Assembly: GCF_037392515.1 (NCBI RefSeq)
Contig: NC_090288.1
Span: 7,619,501 to 7,683,500, forward strand
DNA length: 64,000 nt
Direction: 5' to 3'
Origin: Haliotis asinina
Taxonomy: Eukaryota; Mollusca; Gastropoda; Lepetellida; Haliotidae
Shown: in pieces, positions 24,420 through 35,930 of the stretch
How positions within the stretch are numbered: position 1 is the stretch's first letter
Layout of the letters: each line of letters opens with the position of its first letter
The notes under the pieces: model-generated
What the model was told of the DNA's origin: nothing
Databases searched by the model: none
The model's input: only the letters and a program-made list of their open reading frames with translations
Program-made: the position numbers and the translations under genes

Positions 24420-24625
24420 AATCAGTTTTAATAGTGCTGTGATGCCCAACTCAGACACACTATACTCCGAGCCATCCAGTTTTGTTGTACCCAATAATAC
24501 CGAGAGACATGCAGGAACCAACAAGATCCGAATTTTAACGTCTTTTGGCATGACACGTCTGGGGATCGAACCCACTACCGACTGCTCCTTGAACAGATGA
24601 TCTAACCACTACACCAAGGAGTCTG
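24420..24625 (-). repeat. tRNA-derived SINE (family E)
   Basis: On minus it begins CTCCTTGGTGTAGTGGTTAG, then AGTGGGTTCGATCCCCAGAC: strong A-box and B-box words of a tRNA-like head. The body then includes CATGCCAAAAGACGTTAAAA. It cannot be a functional tRNA because no acceptor stem closes and there is a long body. Confidence 0.75.
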
Positions 24626-24702
24626 TCAAATATATACCTACACAAAGCAGATGTTGCTCAACGCAAAGGTTCACGGTTGTGATACCTTATGCGGGTTTAA
24701 TA

Positions 24703-24728
24703 GGATAGGATAGGATAGGATAGGATAG
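24703..24728 (+). repeat. (TAGGA)n short tandem repeat
   Basis: Five near-perfect copies of ATAGG/TAGGA in a row at the left edge of the 450-bp repeat. Confidence 0.8.
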
Positions 24729-24769
24729 TATAGGACATGTATATGTCACACGTATCTGCGCAAATAGTA

Positions 24770-25195
24770 CATGCTCCAGCGCCGATGACTGTCAGTTTCA
24801 GCGGCACATCGTATTACTTACCAATCTGAACTCTCTGGGGATCGCAACCTCCAGACGCACCATGTTATTGCGGCTTTCCCATCCTCACGAAGTACCCGTT
24901 CATAGCGGGGTGGACTTTGCCACATAGTCACAGTACTTTGCCCAAGTTTACTGCACGTTGCTATACCCGCAACTAGGTGTATGCACCTATTCATGTGGCC
25001 ACCATCTTAACGTTTACCAATGCATTTGTGGGTTTTTAAAGCGCATATTTGTGTGTTGTACAGTTTGGGTTGTGACAAAACACTGAAACAGTTTGCACAC
25101 AAAGTTGACTCAAGGTATTTACACCGATTCACAGGTGGGCTCCATCCCGGCACGCTAAACCCGCTGGATCATTAGCCTGGTGCCTTACCCATATG
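24770..25195 (-). repeat. ~450-bp dispersed repeat, copy 2
   Basis: Matches 4730-5200 throughout in the same orientation (for example GTTTACTGCACGTTGCTATA, CACAAAGTTGACTCAAGG, CACAGGTGGGCTC). The two copies differ by substitutions and small indels, so both are old. The open minus frame at 25129-25314 lies across its edge and is not a gene. Confidence 0.6.
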
Positions 25196-26740
25196 GTGGG
25201 ACCTTTTATCTCCTGGGCACATATCACTTTTGCAGAGCAACCATTGTTTCTATGATTCATCGTCTGTGACGTCATCAAGCAACTGAGCGCGACATCAGTG
25301 AAATGGGCTGTCACACTTGCTTACCTTGTTTATACGGAAATGTACGTGAATAGACTTGATAATAAATAAATCATTACCCTCGGACAAGTGTGTCATATAA
25401 CCTATGCGAAACGAGGGTGAACTTTTGCATGAATTTCGTATGAGCATTCTGTTGAACGGCAAATACAGTTGTGTTTCAACAAAATAAATACTCGGTGTCT
25501 TGAAAAAGTCTTTAAATTTGTCTGTGTCATAAACTAATTGTATTCACTTCTGTAGAAAATATAAGTCGCTTGAGGACCCAGAACTATTATTAAGTGGCAC
25601 TAAGTCTTCAAGGTGGGCAAGTTCTTGGGTCTAATTGTTTCGACTACCATTTAACTTGTCTCCGCATACAGAATGCCAAATATATGTTGGAGCCATCAAA
25701 AGTAAACTTAAAATTCCTGATTCTGTTCACCACCAATATCTAAGAGTTAGTCATGCATCCTTTATTCAAATGAAATGAAACCGTACGTGATAAAAAATTA
25801 TATTTCGGGATTTCATTACGCTGCTTTCCTGCCGAATGGGTTCGACAGCAGCTGGGAGAGAACAAATAATTCTTATGCTGTCTTATTCTTATGTCTCTGT
25901 GCCATGTTTTAAACAGCATGTGCACTAAATCCAACACCATATGCAAATGACTGTATGATGGGCCTATGGTCTTTTACTGAATAAACTTGTCTGTCTGTCA
26001 GGAACGAGATCACTACGACCTATTGTAAGTGTTTGATGAAGACTTATTGCATTCTAACATCATCACATAGGTTACACACACTCAGTTTGCTTATTTTGGG
26101 CAAGATGACATAACAATGATCGACAACCGCAAAAATTACCGTTACTGTCTTAAATCATTATTTAATGTATCGGCGGTATCCATATCTACGACCTGCTCCC
26201 TATAAACGATGTTTATAGTTACTTCCTATCCATGTTTTCCCAGAACTTTAAGATCTATAACTGAATTGATGTGTTATCCTTCAGATATACGAATTCGTCG
26301 TGATCGAACAATGCATGAAACATGAACAACGTAAACAATATCTTTACTTATCGATTGGGAACCCGAATGGTAGTGATCTCTCAGCGCACTGACGGACAGA
26401 ACCCCTCTCGAAGATTCCAACTGTCCAAGCACCAGCAGATTAACACGATTAAACATGTACTGTAGAAATAAAACCTTTTTGGTAATTAATATCGGTGAAA
26501 ACCAGAGTCGCGGTTATAAAGTATGAGCACCAACCATAAACATAAAACCAAACTTTTAACAAGGATAAATTCTTTGAGAGGCATGTTGGATCAATAAGAA
26601 AGAGGACAATATATGGATAAACAGTGACTGCAACGTTGCAGAGACTCTCTTCTTTTTAATTACAATTTACAACGTAGCCCCTCGAGAATTTCTGAATTTT
26701 GCTCACGCAAAAAGTGTTTTCATCTGTATTGAATAACGGA
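25195..26740. other. Mostly unassigned; one LINE-like 3' tail
   Basis: About 25900-26005 resembles a LINE 3' end: 'gactgtatgatgggcctatg', 'gtcttttactgaataaactt' and a short TCTG tail. The end of the LINE at 26745-27760 has a similar 'gtctttactgaat' word. I see no exon in the rest. Confidence 0.4.
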
Positions 26741-26744
26741 CTTA

Positions 26745-27760
26745 TATTATGGGTTGACAAAGATGACGTCATTTCAGATGCCCAGTTTTGATTCAGACAT
26801 GGTTACTCGACTGTGGATGCATTATTTGTACTCCAGGGACTTGTCAGCATCTATCTACAAGAAAATACACGATTGTATTGTTGTTTTGTTGACCTTACAA
26901 AGACGTTTGATGGTGTCTACAAAGATGGCTTGTTGCTTAAAATACATAACTTGGGAATGCATGGTCACGTCTGGACTATTATAAAGGCTATGAATGCTGA
27001 GGTTAAAGCATGCGTTAGGTATAAAGGTAATCTCACTGACTACTTCCATGTTACTGTTGGTATAAAACAGGGTGAGATATTGTCTCCCATACTATTTTCC
27101 TTGTACATGGAAGATCTGGTTTTCCACAAAAGACGAAAATTAAAACAGGATGAACATTGCCATTTTAATACCATGCCGCTTGAGGTTGTAGGTGAATTTA
27201 ACTACTTAGGTAATATGATTACATACACAGGCAATTTTGGATTTACTCAAAAAATGTCAGCGGGTAAGGGTTTAAAAGCTATGAATGTTCTGCTCCATAA
27301 CATCAGAACTGGTCACTTTACAGCTGAAACATGTTGTGGTCTGTTTGATTTCTTTGTTACATCTGCTATGCACTATGGTTGTGAAGTCTGGGGTTTGCAA
27401 AACGCAATCTAAATTGAACGTGTACATGAAAATGCAATTGAAGATGAATACCATTTCGTTTTAATTTGCCCAAAACATACAGTATATCGAAAACAGCTGA
27501 TTAAACCATATTTTTACAAGAAGCCAAGTATATTGAATTTTTTGGAATTATTAACAGGACTATCTAAAGATAGTATTGCAAGATTGTGTAAATACATAAA
27601 ATTATGCATGTAAGTACTCAAATGATTTGTCCAGCCTCCATTTACACATGTAAATCATTATGCATATTCCAACAGATAACCATATTCTGTCATGTATAGT
27701 ATGTAAAATGATGACGAGGGACATACGGCCCAAGTCTTTACTGAATGAAGAATCGAACTA
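26745..27760 (+). mobile_element. Jockey/CR1-like LINE with deleted catalytic core
   Basis: The plus strand reads SDAQF, a TGA at 26789-26791 where glycine is expected, then FRHGYSTVDALFVLQGL. Motif A follows as CCFVDLTKTFDGVYKDGLL and motif B as VGIKQGEILSPILFSLYMED. The next conserved block should hold the catalytic (F/Y)ADD motif, but the frame jumps from LVFHKRRKLKQDEHC to EVVGEFNYLGNMITY, so it is deleted. YGCEVWGLQNAI, a stop (TAA), IERVH and EDEYHFVLICPKH follow, ending at TAA 27611-27613. Between IERVH and EDEYHF a further piece is missing. This is an internally deleted, inactive copy. Confidence 0.85.
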
Positions 27761-27959
27761 ATAATAACTAATATCTTTGCCTGTCGGCATTCATGGAACT
27801 ACCCTTGATGGCTTGTAAAATACTTTTAGGAACAATTGTGTGTAATCCCGGAGTTTTTTTGTCACAATGGTAGCTACGCCCCTGGGAGTGAAAAACAACA
27901 ACATTAATATGCATGCAAAGTGTGTGAATGACGGCTACACTTACCCTTCCAAGGGTGTA

Positions 27960-28480
27960 CTCCCAGTTTGTCAGAAGCCAGGAACATTAGCATTACTCGT
28001 CTCAGGTTGTATTGTAGTGACTTGAACGCTCATTGTTGTGATAGACACATTTCAAATACTCCATATTGTGCATGTGGGTGTTCATGGGGAGATTCTTTCC
28101 ATTGCTTCTTCTCTTGCCCTTGTCATGACTTAATAAAATCAGGTAAAATCTCTACACTAATGGTTTCGACTTGAATACGGTTCTTCAGGGTAATCAAACT
28201 TCAAGAAGCAGTATCAGTCAGCTTATTCTCGATTTTCTTCATAAATACATACTGCTTTCAAATAGATTCATTTTTTTCTAAACTGTTTTAATTTGTGGAG
28301 ACATTTTCTTAATTATTATGGATCTCATGCGTTTGTCGAAATAACTTTATTCTTAAATAATTCATTGATTTTATACTGTATTACATGTAATTATTGACTG
28401 TATTATATTATATTTTAATGGAGCGGCACTTATATAAGCCTTTGACTTATTGTGCCAATCTATATTCAAATAAAAAATGA
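27960..28480 (+). mobile_element. LINE 3' end with zinc-ribbon-like C terminus
   Basis: Frame 27968-28174 reads SITRLRLYCSDLNAH, YCACGCSWGDSFHCFFSCPC. The C-x-C...H-x4-C pattern is the usual C-terminal element of many animal LINE ORF2 proteins. The 3' UTR-like DNA contains GGAGCGGCACTTATATAAGC and ends near AAATAAAAAATG (about 28470). The rest of the element is not here. Confidence 0.65.
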
Positions 28481-29285
28481 TGTTCATGTAAGTGGGTGTT
28501 GGAAGAGTTGATTGTTGCAGGACATCCAACCTTACAACACTTCCAGTGCACAGTCTTTCATCTTCTGGTTTTCACTCCATCATATAGTAAACTCAGGCCA
28601 AGTCGAGAATTTGGGATGAATGTGTGCTGAACTAGTGCGTTTGCTATACTGCAATGATTTAGTTTAATCACTAACTCGTATTAGTGTCAGTTCAGGTGAA
28701 CTGTTTTCAACCAGCTCAGCGGAAAGGTGAACCGTGTTCACCAGTTTAGGGGTACCTAAAAAGTGCATTACCCGTTGTTTTAAGAGCACGGTTCAGTGAT
28801 CGGGAGCCATTGAACAAACTGGTGACTCTCCGCGTTGATTGGTCCATCGCATATTTCTGCATTTTCATTGGATGTCGGAACAACTTCAGCACTACTACTC
28901 TGGAAATCAGTTTTTAATGAAATATGTAAACACATTCTTCTCTTCCCTACGTTTGCACAAATGTAAATAATTTTGGCCGACGCCTCATATCCATCACATC
29001 CATTTTGTTAAGAGACGCACTCAAACGTCGCAGCAAATCAAAGGTTTCGGATGACCTGGGTTGTATTCTGTGAGTCGGGCAATTTAAAAATCGATTAAGT
29101 GATTATTCATGCTTTGTATAAACATTACACGTTATTGTAGTTCGACACTGGAGAACCTGTTTATTCCGATCGATGATGTGTTTCAACTTAAATAACCTAC
29201 TAAAAGGATTATCTCATCATCACTCATCAATAGTAATATCCAGTGAATTTCGATCCTGACCGTAAACATCAAGACCAAGAATTCT
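28480..29285. other. No gene recognised
   Basis: No recognisable exon, TIR or SINE is seen. It lies between the LINE 3' end and the TIR element. Confidence 0.4.
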
Positions 29286-29287
29286 TA

Positions 29288-29893
29288 AAGGTCACATGCA
29301 ACCAAAAAATCAAACATTAATAAAAAAAACAGTTGTCACTTATTCATGATATGTAAAAAACATTGCTGATTAAAAAGACCCCAAATTAAGATAATTATAA
29401 GCGTATAATCGCACATCAAAAGTGCAATATTTTGTACTTACCCCCCGTGAGACGAACCCAGTCAGAGCCGGTTGGTGTGCGCTCAAGTGTAACGAAGCCT
29501 TTTCAATGGTCATTGGTTCATTTGCCGATACCCTTACCCGGCTCTTTGTTTATGGCTTATAAGCCCGATAGGTGGTAATTTCAAATTGCATGTGGTCAGT
29601 GACTGAAGTGCATTGCATATTGTTATTAGCAGACAGGCAGACATATAGGTGTCAGTAAACCAGACATTGAGTTTTCTCTATGAGAGAGTCTGCTTATCAC
29701 AATCAATATCTGTTTAAAAAACTTTTTCCTCCTGCGCTGGGTGAAATTTAGTGAATCGTTTGAACTCCGATTTTCCGGGGTTCTTATCAACTTTATTGGT
29801 TGAATTGTTTTTGTTTGATTATTTGTTTCGGTAAGTGCATACTGCGGGGTATCAGAATCAGCAAAGATGCATTTTACATTGTATGTGACCTTT
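29288..29893. mobile_element. Non-autonomous DNA transposon with TIRs and TA target duplication
   Basis: Left end AAGGTCACATGCAA and right end TTGTATGTGACCTT are inverted repeats with one mismatch over 14 bases. The base pairs outside both ends are TA, the target duplication made by Tc1/mariner-like transposases. The ~605-bp interior has no transposase frame; the minus frame at 29626-29898 runs out through the right end and has no known domain. A one-ended relative is at 5775-6020. Confidence 0.75.
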
Positions 29894-30555
29894 ACCATTT
29901 AACGATACACTTGTACTCAAGCAGGCTGTTGCCTCGATAAGCTGCATTTCGCGTCAGGGTCAGTGTTCATTGATTGAAATTTGAGTGCAGACATTGGTTT
30001 CATCACTAAGCTACCAATATGATGAATGTTTCTTCAACCAGGCTATAATTTTGCATGTCTTAAAAGGGTATTGCAACTTACAAGTGATTAATTTACAAAA
30101 TAACTCCATAAATATCACTCAGTGATTGGTTTGATACAACCTTGAAGTAGCCCAGGGCATATCTTCTTAAGCCATACAAGAGACATCTGTTGGGTTGCTA
30201 TGTTTGTTAGTAGCTATACCCTCTAAGGGGGTTTTGTTGAATATTCCATCACAAGGGATAACTATTTTACATCACGAAGTATGAAGGATCTTTTTAGTAA
30301 TGTTAGTTGTCATTTAATCATTGCGTTTTTAAAAGAATTAGATCTGTTTCAGGACTTGTAAATAGATAAACATTATATGATTGGAAGTTGAATTAGCAGA
30401 TAACATTGTTAGTGGCTGTATCCTCGAAGGGGGTTGAAGTACCGTAAAATTATTGTCCTCCTGAGAGGGTACGTAAGTCCCAAAACATTTGGAATCAGAT
30501 TTAATCTTCCACATTTTTTAGCTGTAGTATATGTGTCATTGTAATTTGTGGCTAA
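29893..30555. other. Unassigned, partly family C-related
   Basis: No gene. Around 30408-30480, 'gttagtggctgtatcctcgaagggggtt' and 'ctcctgagagggtacgtaagtccc' match in reverse the stretch 62711-62780, so part of this is a larger repeat joined to family C. Confidence 0.4.
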
Positions 30556-30559
30556 TCTT

Positions 30560-30905
30560 GCATACAGTCGCCAGCAGCTGAGGGATGGTGTATATCCAGC
30601 TAGGGACCATGCAGGTAGCAGAGGTACTGTAAGTCCCCATGGCCTCTAGTATGGTGATCTACCCTTTGTTGTTGGCGATCTATGGCCTGTTTTTATATTG
30701 TACTGTCCACATACTGATACTGATTATTTTTTAAGTTTCCACACTAGTTTTAATAATAGCTGTGATAGTCTAATGGTTTTACTGTCCTTCGTCGACAGGT
30801 TCTTCATAATATGCATATATATTCTTTTTGTCACGTATGTTCTCCTCACGATATGGCTGCAATATTGCCGATGTGACGTTAAATATTAACTCACTCACTC
30901 ACTCT
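30560..30905 (+). repeat. Family C repeat, long copy
   Basis: Starts near GCCAGCAGCTGAGGGATGGT, then CCCATGGCCTCTAGTATGGT, TTGGCGATCTATGGCCTGTT, ACTGTCCTTCGTCGACAGGT, and ends CGATATGGCTGCAATATTGC, CGATGTGACGTTAAATATTA, ACTCACTCACTCACTC. The end resembles the tail of SINE A and B although the body is unrelated. Other copies: 31270-31580, 53740-54035 and pieces at 21370, 49340, 53190, 60430 and 62470. Confidence 0.65.
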
Positions 30906-31118
30906 AAGGGGGTTTAAGTTTTATAACATAATTATCTTACGGATAGGGTAGTGCGTAACACCACATTAGTCAGCATCTGCTCTCCCTTGCAATTTTTGTT
31001 ATTTTTATGTAAGGTTAATTTGCCCAAAATCGCAAACCGGCTACAGGTATTGTGGCGTAGAGATATTTACCCTATTATATACACATTCCTAAATTAGATA
31101 TTCAACTCTTTATTCAGT

Positions 31119-31141
31119 CCCCCCCCCCCCCCCCCCCCCCC
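31119..31141 (+). repeat. 23-base poly-C run
   Basis: An uninterrupted run of 23 cytosines. Such runs can form i-motif or G-quadruplex structure, and they are also prone to assembly length error. Confidence 0.9.
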
Positions 31142-31269
31142 GATTACCTAAGTTGTGGGAATAACAGTTACAGGCCCCGGAATAAAATGGCGTCAAAAGC
31201 ACATCGCCTGGACCTTGCTGATTCAAGGGGTCGTCATCTTTCATTGGGTAGTTGACAGCCACGAATCAG

Positions 31270-31580
31270 AATGATGTAAATTCAGCTGGAGCCCATACAA
31301 GTAGCAAAACGTACCATAAGTCGCAGTGGTCACTAGTGTTGCCATCTACGTCCATATAACCGTGATCTGAAGCCTGATTTTGTATTGTATTGTTCTCCTT
31401 AATGATATCTGTGTATGCTTATTTCAACGTTATATCTGTGATATTCTAGTGATTTTACTGTCCATGGGCGACTGATGTTTATGTTCTAAATGTATTGATA
31501 TTCAATTCATAAATTGTTCTCGTCACGATATGACTTAAACATAGCCGTGGTAAAGTTAAATATTAAATCACTCACACTGT
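31270..31580 (+). repeat. Family C repeat, second copy
   Basis: Follows the order of 30560-30905: ATTCAGCTGGAGCCCATACA, GCAGTGGTCACTAGTGTTGC, GATTTTACTGTCCATGGGCG, CGTCACGATATGACTTAAAC, AAAGTTAAATATTAAATCAC, TCAC. Confidence 0.6.
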
Positions 31581-32150
31581 GAAATTGCGCAATAGCCATG
31601 TGAGACATTGACATATTTGGAACACACCTAGACAACTGGGGTGTCGTAAACTGTCAACGATAACTGAGGTGAGACCTTAGTAAGCGTGATGAACGTTTTT
31701 GTTTTAACGGAAGGATCAATCGGTTAAGTGTGTACATTACAAACACCCATCCCACAGCAAAGTGCATATATATAAAAGAGACAAAATTAAAGTAATTGTG
31801 TATATCCAACGCAGACTCCTTGATGGCTCATTTAATACACAATTATGTCCACAAAGAAATGGAATCAATTATGTGCCTCAAAAACGGAATCAATTATCTG
31901 CCCCAAAATGGAAGCTATTATGTGCCCAAAACATGGAATAAATTATGTGGAAAAAATCATGGGATAGTTGAAGTGCAAAATAAACGGACGGGCCGAACCC
32001 ACCGCCCCCCGTGTCTTTGCTTACACAAATGAAATGTTCTTACAGAGATGTAATGGGTACTTCGGTGTTGGCTCAGTCAGGCCAGTGGGTTCATCACAGT
32101 CGACATAGTCAGAAAATAGATGTTTTTCCAGCATGGTTGGTCCCCATACC
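31580..32150. other. No gene recognised
   Basis: A frame at 31796-32032 contains three near-repeats of an 'aa.atggaatcaattatgtgcc' word (31855-31945), a small degenerate tandem repeat rather than a protein signal. Confidence 0.4.
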
Positions 32151-32400
32151 TCACGTCTGTCCGTCCACCCGTAAATTATTCCATTTCCGGAGTTTAACTA
32201 CATTTCAGTGTTTTTCCAAGAAGTATTGGCATATATATCAAACAGAAAATTGAATGGTGCCTTTTGTCATGAACAGATGTTTTTGTTACTGTACTTTTCT
32301 GAATGTCCATGGGAACAATTTGGACTTCTGGGTGTTTGTGGAGTGTAACTAAAATCGCTCTCTCAATACTTATCAATACGACTTGGCGGATATATGAGTT

Positions 32401-33397
32401 AGATCCCAGTGAGGTGCCTTTTTGGTAATTACATAGTGCTGACACATTCAGTTTCCATGCAAACAATCTGGACTTCGAAAACGAATGGTGAGCTTGGTTT
32501 CCGGTGCACAACTCCAAACCATTTCTAATCTTTGAAAAAAAACTAACCTGGCACATATAAGAGACAGATCCCAGTGAGGTGCCTTTTTGGTAATTACATA
32601 GTGCTGACATATTCAGTTTCCATGGAAACAATCTGGACTTCGAAAACGAATGGTGAGCTTGGTTTCCGGTGCACAACTCCAAACCATTTCTAATCTTTGA
32701 AAAAAAACTAACCTGGCACATATAAGAGACAGATCCCAGTGAGGTGCCTTTTTGGTAATTACATAGTGCTGACATATTCAGTTTCCATGGAAACGATCTG
32801 GACTTCGAAAACGAAGGTGAGCTTGGTTTCCGGGGCACAACTCCAAACCATTTCTAATCTTTGAAAAATAACTAACCTGGCACATATAAGAGACAGATCC
32901 CAGTGAGGTGCCTTTTTGGTAATTACATAGTGCTGACATATTCAGTTTCCATGGAAACAATCTGGACTTCGAAAACGAATGGTGAGCTTGGTTTCCGGTG
33001 CACAACTCCAAACCATTTCTAATCTTTGAAAAATAACTAACCTGGCACATATAAGAGACAGATCCCAGTGAGATGCCTTTTTGGTAATTACATAGTGCTG
33101 ACAAATTCAGTTTCCATGGAAACAATCTGGACTTCGAAAACGAATAGTGAGCTTGGTTTCCGGTGCACAACTCCAAACCATTTCTAGTCTTTGAAAAATA
33201 ACTAACCTGGCACATATAAGAGACAGATCCCAGTGAGGTGCCTTTTTGGTAATTACATAGTGCTGACATATTCAGTTTCCATGGAAACAATCTGGACTTC
33301 GAAAACGAATGGTGAGCTTGGTTTCCGGTGCACAACTCCAAACCATTTCTAATCTTTGAAAAATAACTAACCTGGCACATATAAGAGACAGATCCCA
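32401..33397. repeat. 165-bp satellite, six tandem copies
   Basis: The word AGATCCCAGT recurs at 32401, 32566, 32731, 32895, 33060 and 33225, with AGATCCCAC at 33390: six units of 165 bases, one of them 164. Each unit holds a 14-base perfect or near-perfect palindrome GTTTCCATGGAAAC (one copy has CCATGCAAAC). Copies differ at a handful of sites, so amplification is recent. Flanks 32150-32400 and 33400-33600 hold older monomers of the same family. Because 165 is a multiple of three, a stop-free minus frame with a 55-residue period runs through it; I regard that as incidental. Confidence 0.92.
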
Positions 33398-33599
33398 CAC
33401 ATTATGGCCTTCTTGTTTTTCTCCAGTTCCATGGAAACAATTTGAACTTTGTCTCAAATTTCATCTCCAATTTTCCGTTTCAAAACTTGGTAGACACATC
33501 AAACACATCCTGAAATGATACCTTGTGCTTTTTGCAGGTTGGTATTTTTATTTTTCTTGGATACCATGGAAACGATTTGGACTTAATGAAATTGAGGCA

Positions 33600-34560
33600 A
33601 ATTTACGTACAGGCTTAACGTCAATGGATGGAAATGCACTGCTCGACATTTCGAGAGCAGATTTAGCAACATAGTCTGTCTTAGCATTTCTCCTAATACA
33701 AATGGGACTTGACAGCCAGAAAATGAGGACGCCCATCTTAGCCAATGACAAATTGAAATGGCAGTTCAAATTTTCAAAAGAAAAATCATCAGTTTTACGA
33801 TTGGTTATTGTCTGTAAGCTCTACAAATTGTCTAGGATACTTTGAATCTGCTTTCCTTGAAACGATCAGTGGGTTATGGAGTTATCTGGAGAGCCTCAGC
33901 CTCTGAGATAAGATCACTGTACCTAAAGTGATGCTGGTACCTTGCGTTACAAGCATCCCAACATGGCGACAGGAAGATAGCATGCCGAATATTTCCCACT
34001 AATTTGCAGTCTTCTGTGTGTTTACAACAACTATTATTTAGCACACTGATAAATCTTGATGGTGCAAACACACTGCTTATTAATGTCTATGTCTATTTTA
34101 TATCGCGCCAGGATGTCGGCAGCTCAAATTCTGGATGTCGGTTGAGTTACGCAACCGATCTACCTGCCGCCATTTACGGATGCTGATAATGCACGTTACA
34201 GTGAAGACGTTAACGTCCGATCACTTAATGAACTCAATCCCCTGAATATCTAGCCCCTTAACTTTGCATTTCTTAAATATACTATTTAAATTTATATTTT
34301 TTAAATACACTATTTAAAAAAACCCAACATCTACCAAAACAAAAGAAGAAAACAATATAATAAACGAAAAAACAAAACAAAACTAAAACGCATTAGCCAC
34401 AAATCAGCTGTGATACAGGTATTATTCATATGCGTCCAGTTGTTTAACACAGGTTAACACACATACATCAAAACATGAAATTTCACTCCGACAATGCACA
34501 AAACGTCAGTGCATAAAATCACAGCTTCGTTTTCGACCAGTATCCACAGAAAGGTCTGTT
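33600..34560. other. No gene recognised
   Basis: No recognisable exon. An A-rich stretch lies at 34310-34390. The short minus frames at 33548-33769 and 33874-34071 have no known domain. Confidence 0.4.
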
Positions 34561-34980
34561 ATGCGTACTTGGTTGCCTGACTCTGAGGGTGCGGGTTGGA
34601 ATTCGGGATGGGACTCAACCCCAAAAGTACTAGAATTTGTACTTTATAAGTATAATCCCAAATATGACATATGTTACATTTGGCCTCTTTCTAAATGACA
34701 TTGTGTAATCATAGCTTTCGGCCGTGGGAGCCGTGCCAATTTACGCTTAACAGAGGGGTACACAAAGTACGCAGTCCAGACTACCAGTTGTCCGACTTTC
34801 ATTGTTTGTGGAAGTCGCGGTGGCTGAGTGGGTTAGACGGCTGACTTTGATTGCTGGCGACTAGGTGCCTGATTCTGAGTGTGTGGGTTCGAATCACGGA
34901 TGGGACTCAACCAAAAACAGTACTAGAATTTGTACATTACTAAGAAGTGTAATCCCAAACATGATATATGATGCACAGTA
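34560..34980 (+). repeat. SINE family D, head-to-tail dimer
   Basis: The second unit begins GTCGCGGTGGCTGAGTGGGT (a tRNA-Leu/Ser-like A box, 34815) and continues to GTGTGGGTTCGAATCACGGA (B box), then GATGGGACTCAACC, AGTACTAGAATTTGTA and AATCCCAAACATGATATATG. The first unit (34560-34800) has the same B box and body but a lost head, and its body continues with GCCGTGGGAGCCGTGCC. Other copies are at 2690-3115 and 8420-8850. Confidence 0.7.
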
Positions 34981-35930
34981 AGGTATCCTGCCTCTCCGAC
35001 CGACACCTCTCAACCAATTCCGAATGGTTCTTCCGGATGTTCTTCGAAGACCTGGGTCCCTGTTCACGTAAAAAAAAGATGGTATTGTGTCACAAGTCAA
35101 GATATTGTGCTCTGACTTACATTCAGTCTGTGGTCAGAAGTCAGTGACTCTACAGACGCCAATCAACCAATAGTGAAACATCGTGTCGCAGCTTTGTGAT
35201 TTCGCCAAATCACTCAACATCACAAAATTAATTGTCGCAAATGATCTGGGAATTTCTAGGTCTACACAGCATTACTGCATGTTTCGCATAATTTGAACAT
35301 GCAAATGATTTTGGTTACGTTGAGGCGTTTTTTTTTCACAAAGAATGTAATCAGTTTGAACACAACATTTTCAAGGTGGTCAGGTTTTTATGCATGGAAC
35401 TGTGTGAAATGTTGCCATTAAGAGATTTATGACACACTGGGACGTCACTGTAGAAACAGGTGTTGAATAAAACTCAGAAAACTCCAAAACATCTATGCGT
35501 ATCTTTTTATGAATAGTATACACGAATCATTACGTTATGCAGATACCTAAAGAGTGCAAACATACTCATTATGGTCATATATATATATTCATATGTATAA
35601 TTATATATTCCGTCATCCAAAAGAATTCTCCGCTAAAAGCAGATACGATATTTCAGTTGTGACTAGCATCACCAGTATATAGTTTTATTACAAGTATTAC
35701 AGCTGCCGTATGTAAACACGTCGATTCTGAACCAGGCAAACCAATGATTGTCACCGTGAGATATGACGAGAGTTTGTCACTCACTATAAAATAGTGATAA
35801 CGCAGGTGTTCGTTTAAAGGTGAGTGTATCCTGCACCACTAGTTATACACATACGAAAACTGTAGTCAACCGCTCACCTGAAATAATTTGTGAAGGTATG
35901 GTCAAAATAGGGAAGTTTATTGACACTAAA
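34980..35930. other. No gene recognised
   Basis: AT-rich DNA without a recognised exon; a short TA-rich run lies near 35577-35590. Confidence 0.4.

Noticed and set aside
24550-24625. A tRNA gene on minus (A- and B-box words are good)
   Set aside because: No closing acceptor stem, and it continues into a SINE body; the same reasoning applies to 34815-34905 and 60060-60155.
32401-33397. A CRISPR-like array
   Set aside because: Units are head-to-tail 165-bp satellites without unique spacers, in an animal genome.
32194-33398. Two long minus frames (214 and 206 codons) as a repetitive protein gene
   Set aside because: The frame is open only because the satellite unit is 165 bases; the 164-base unit breaks it, and there is no domain or plausible start context.
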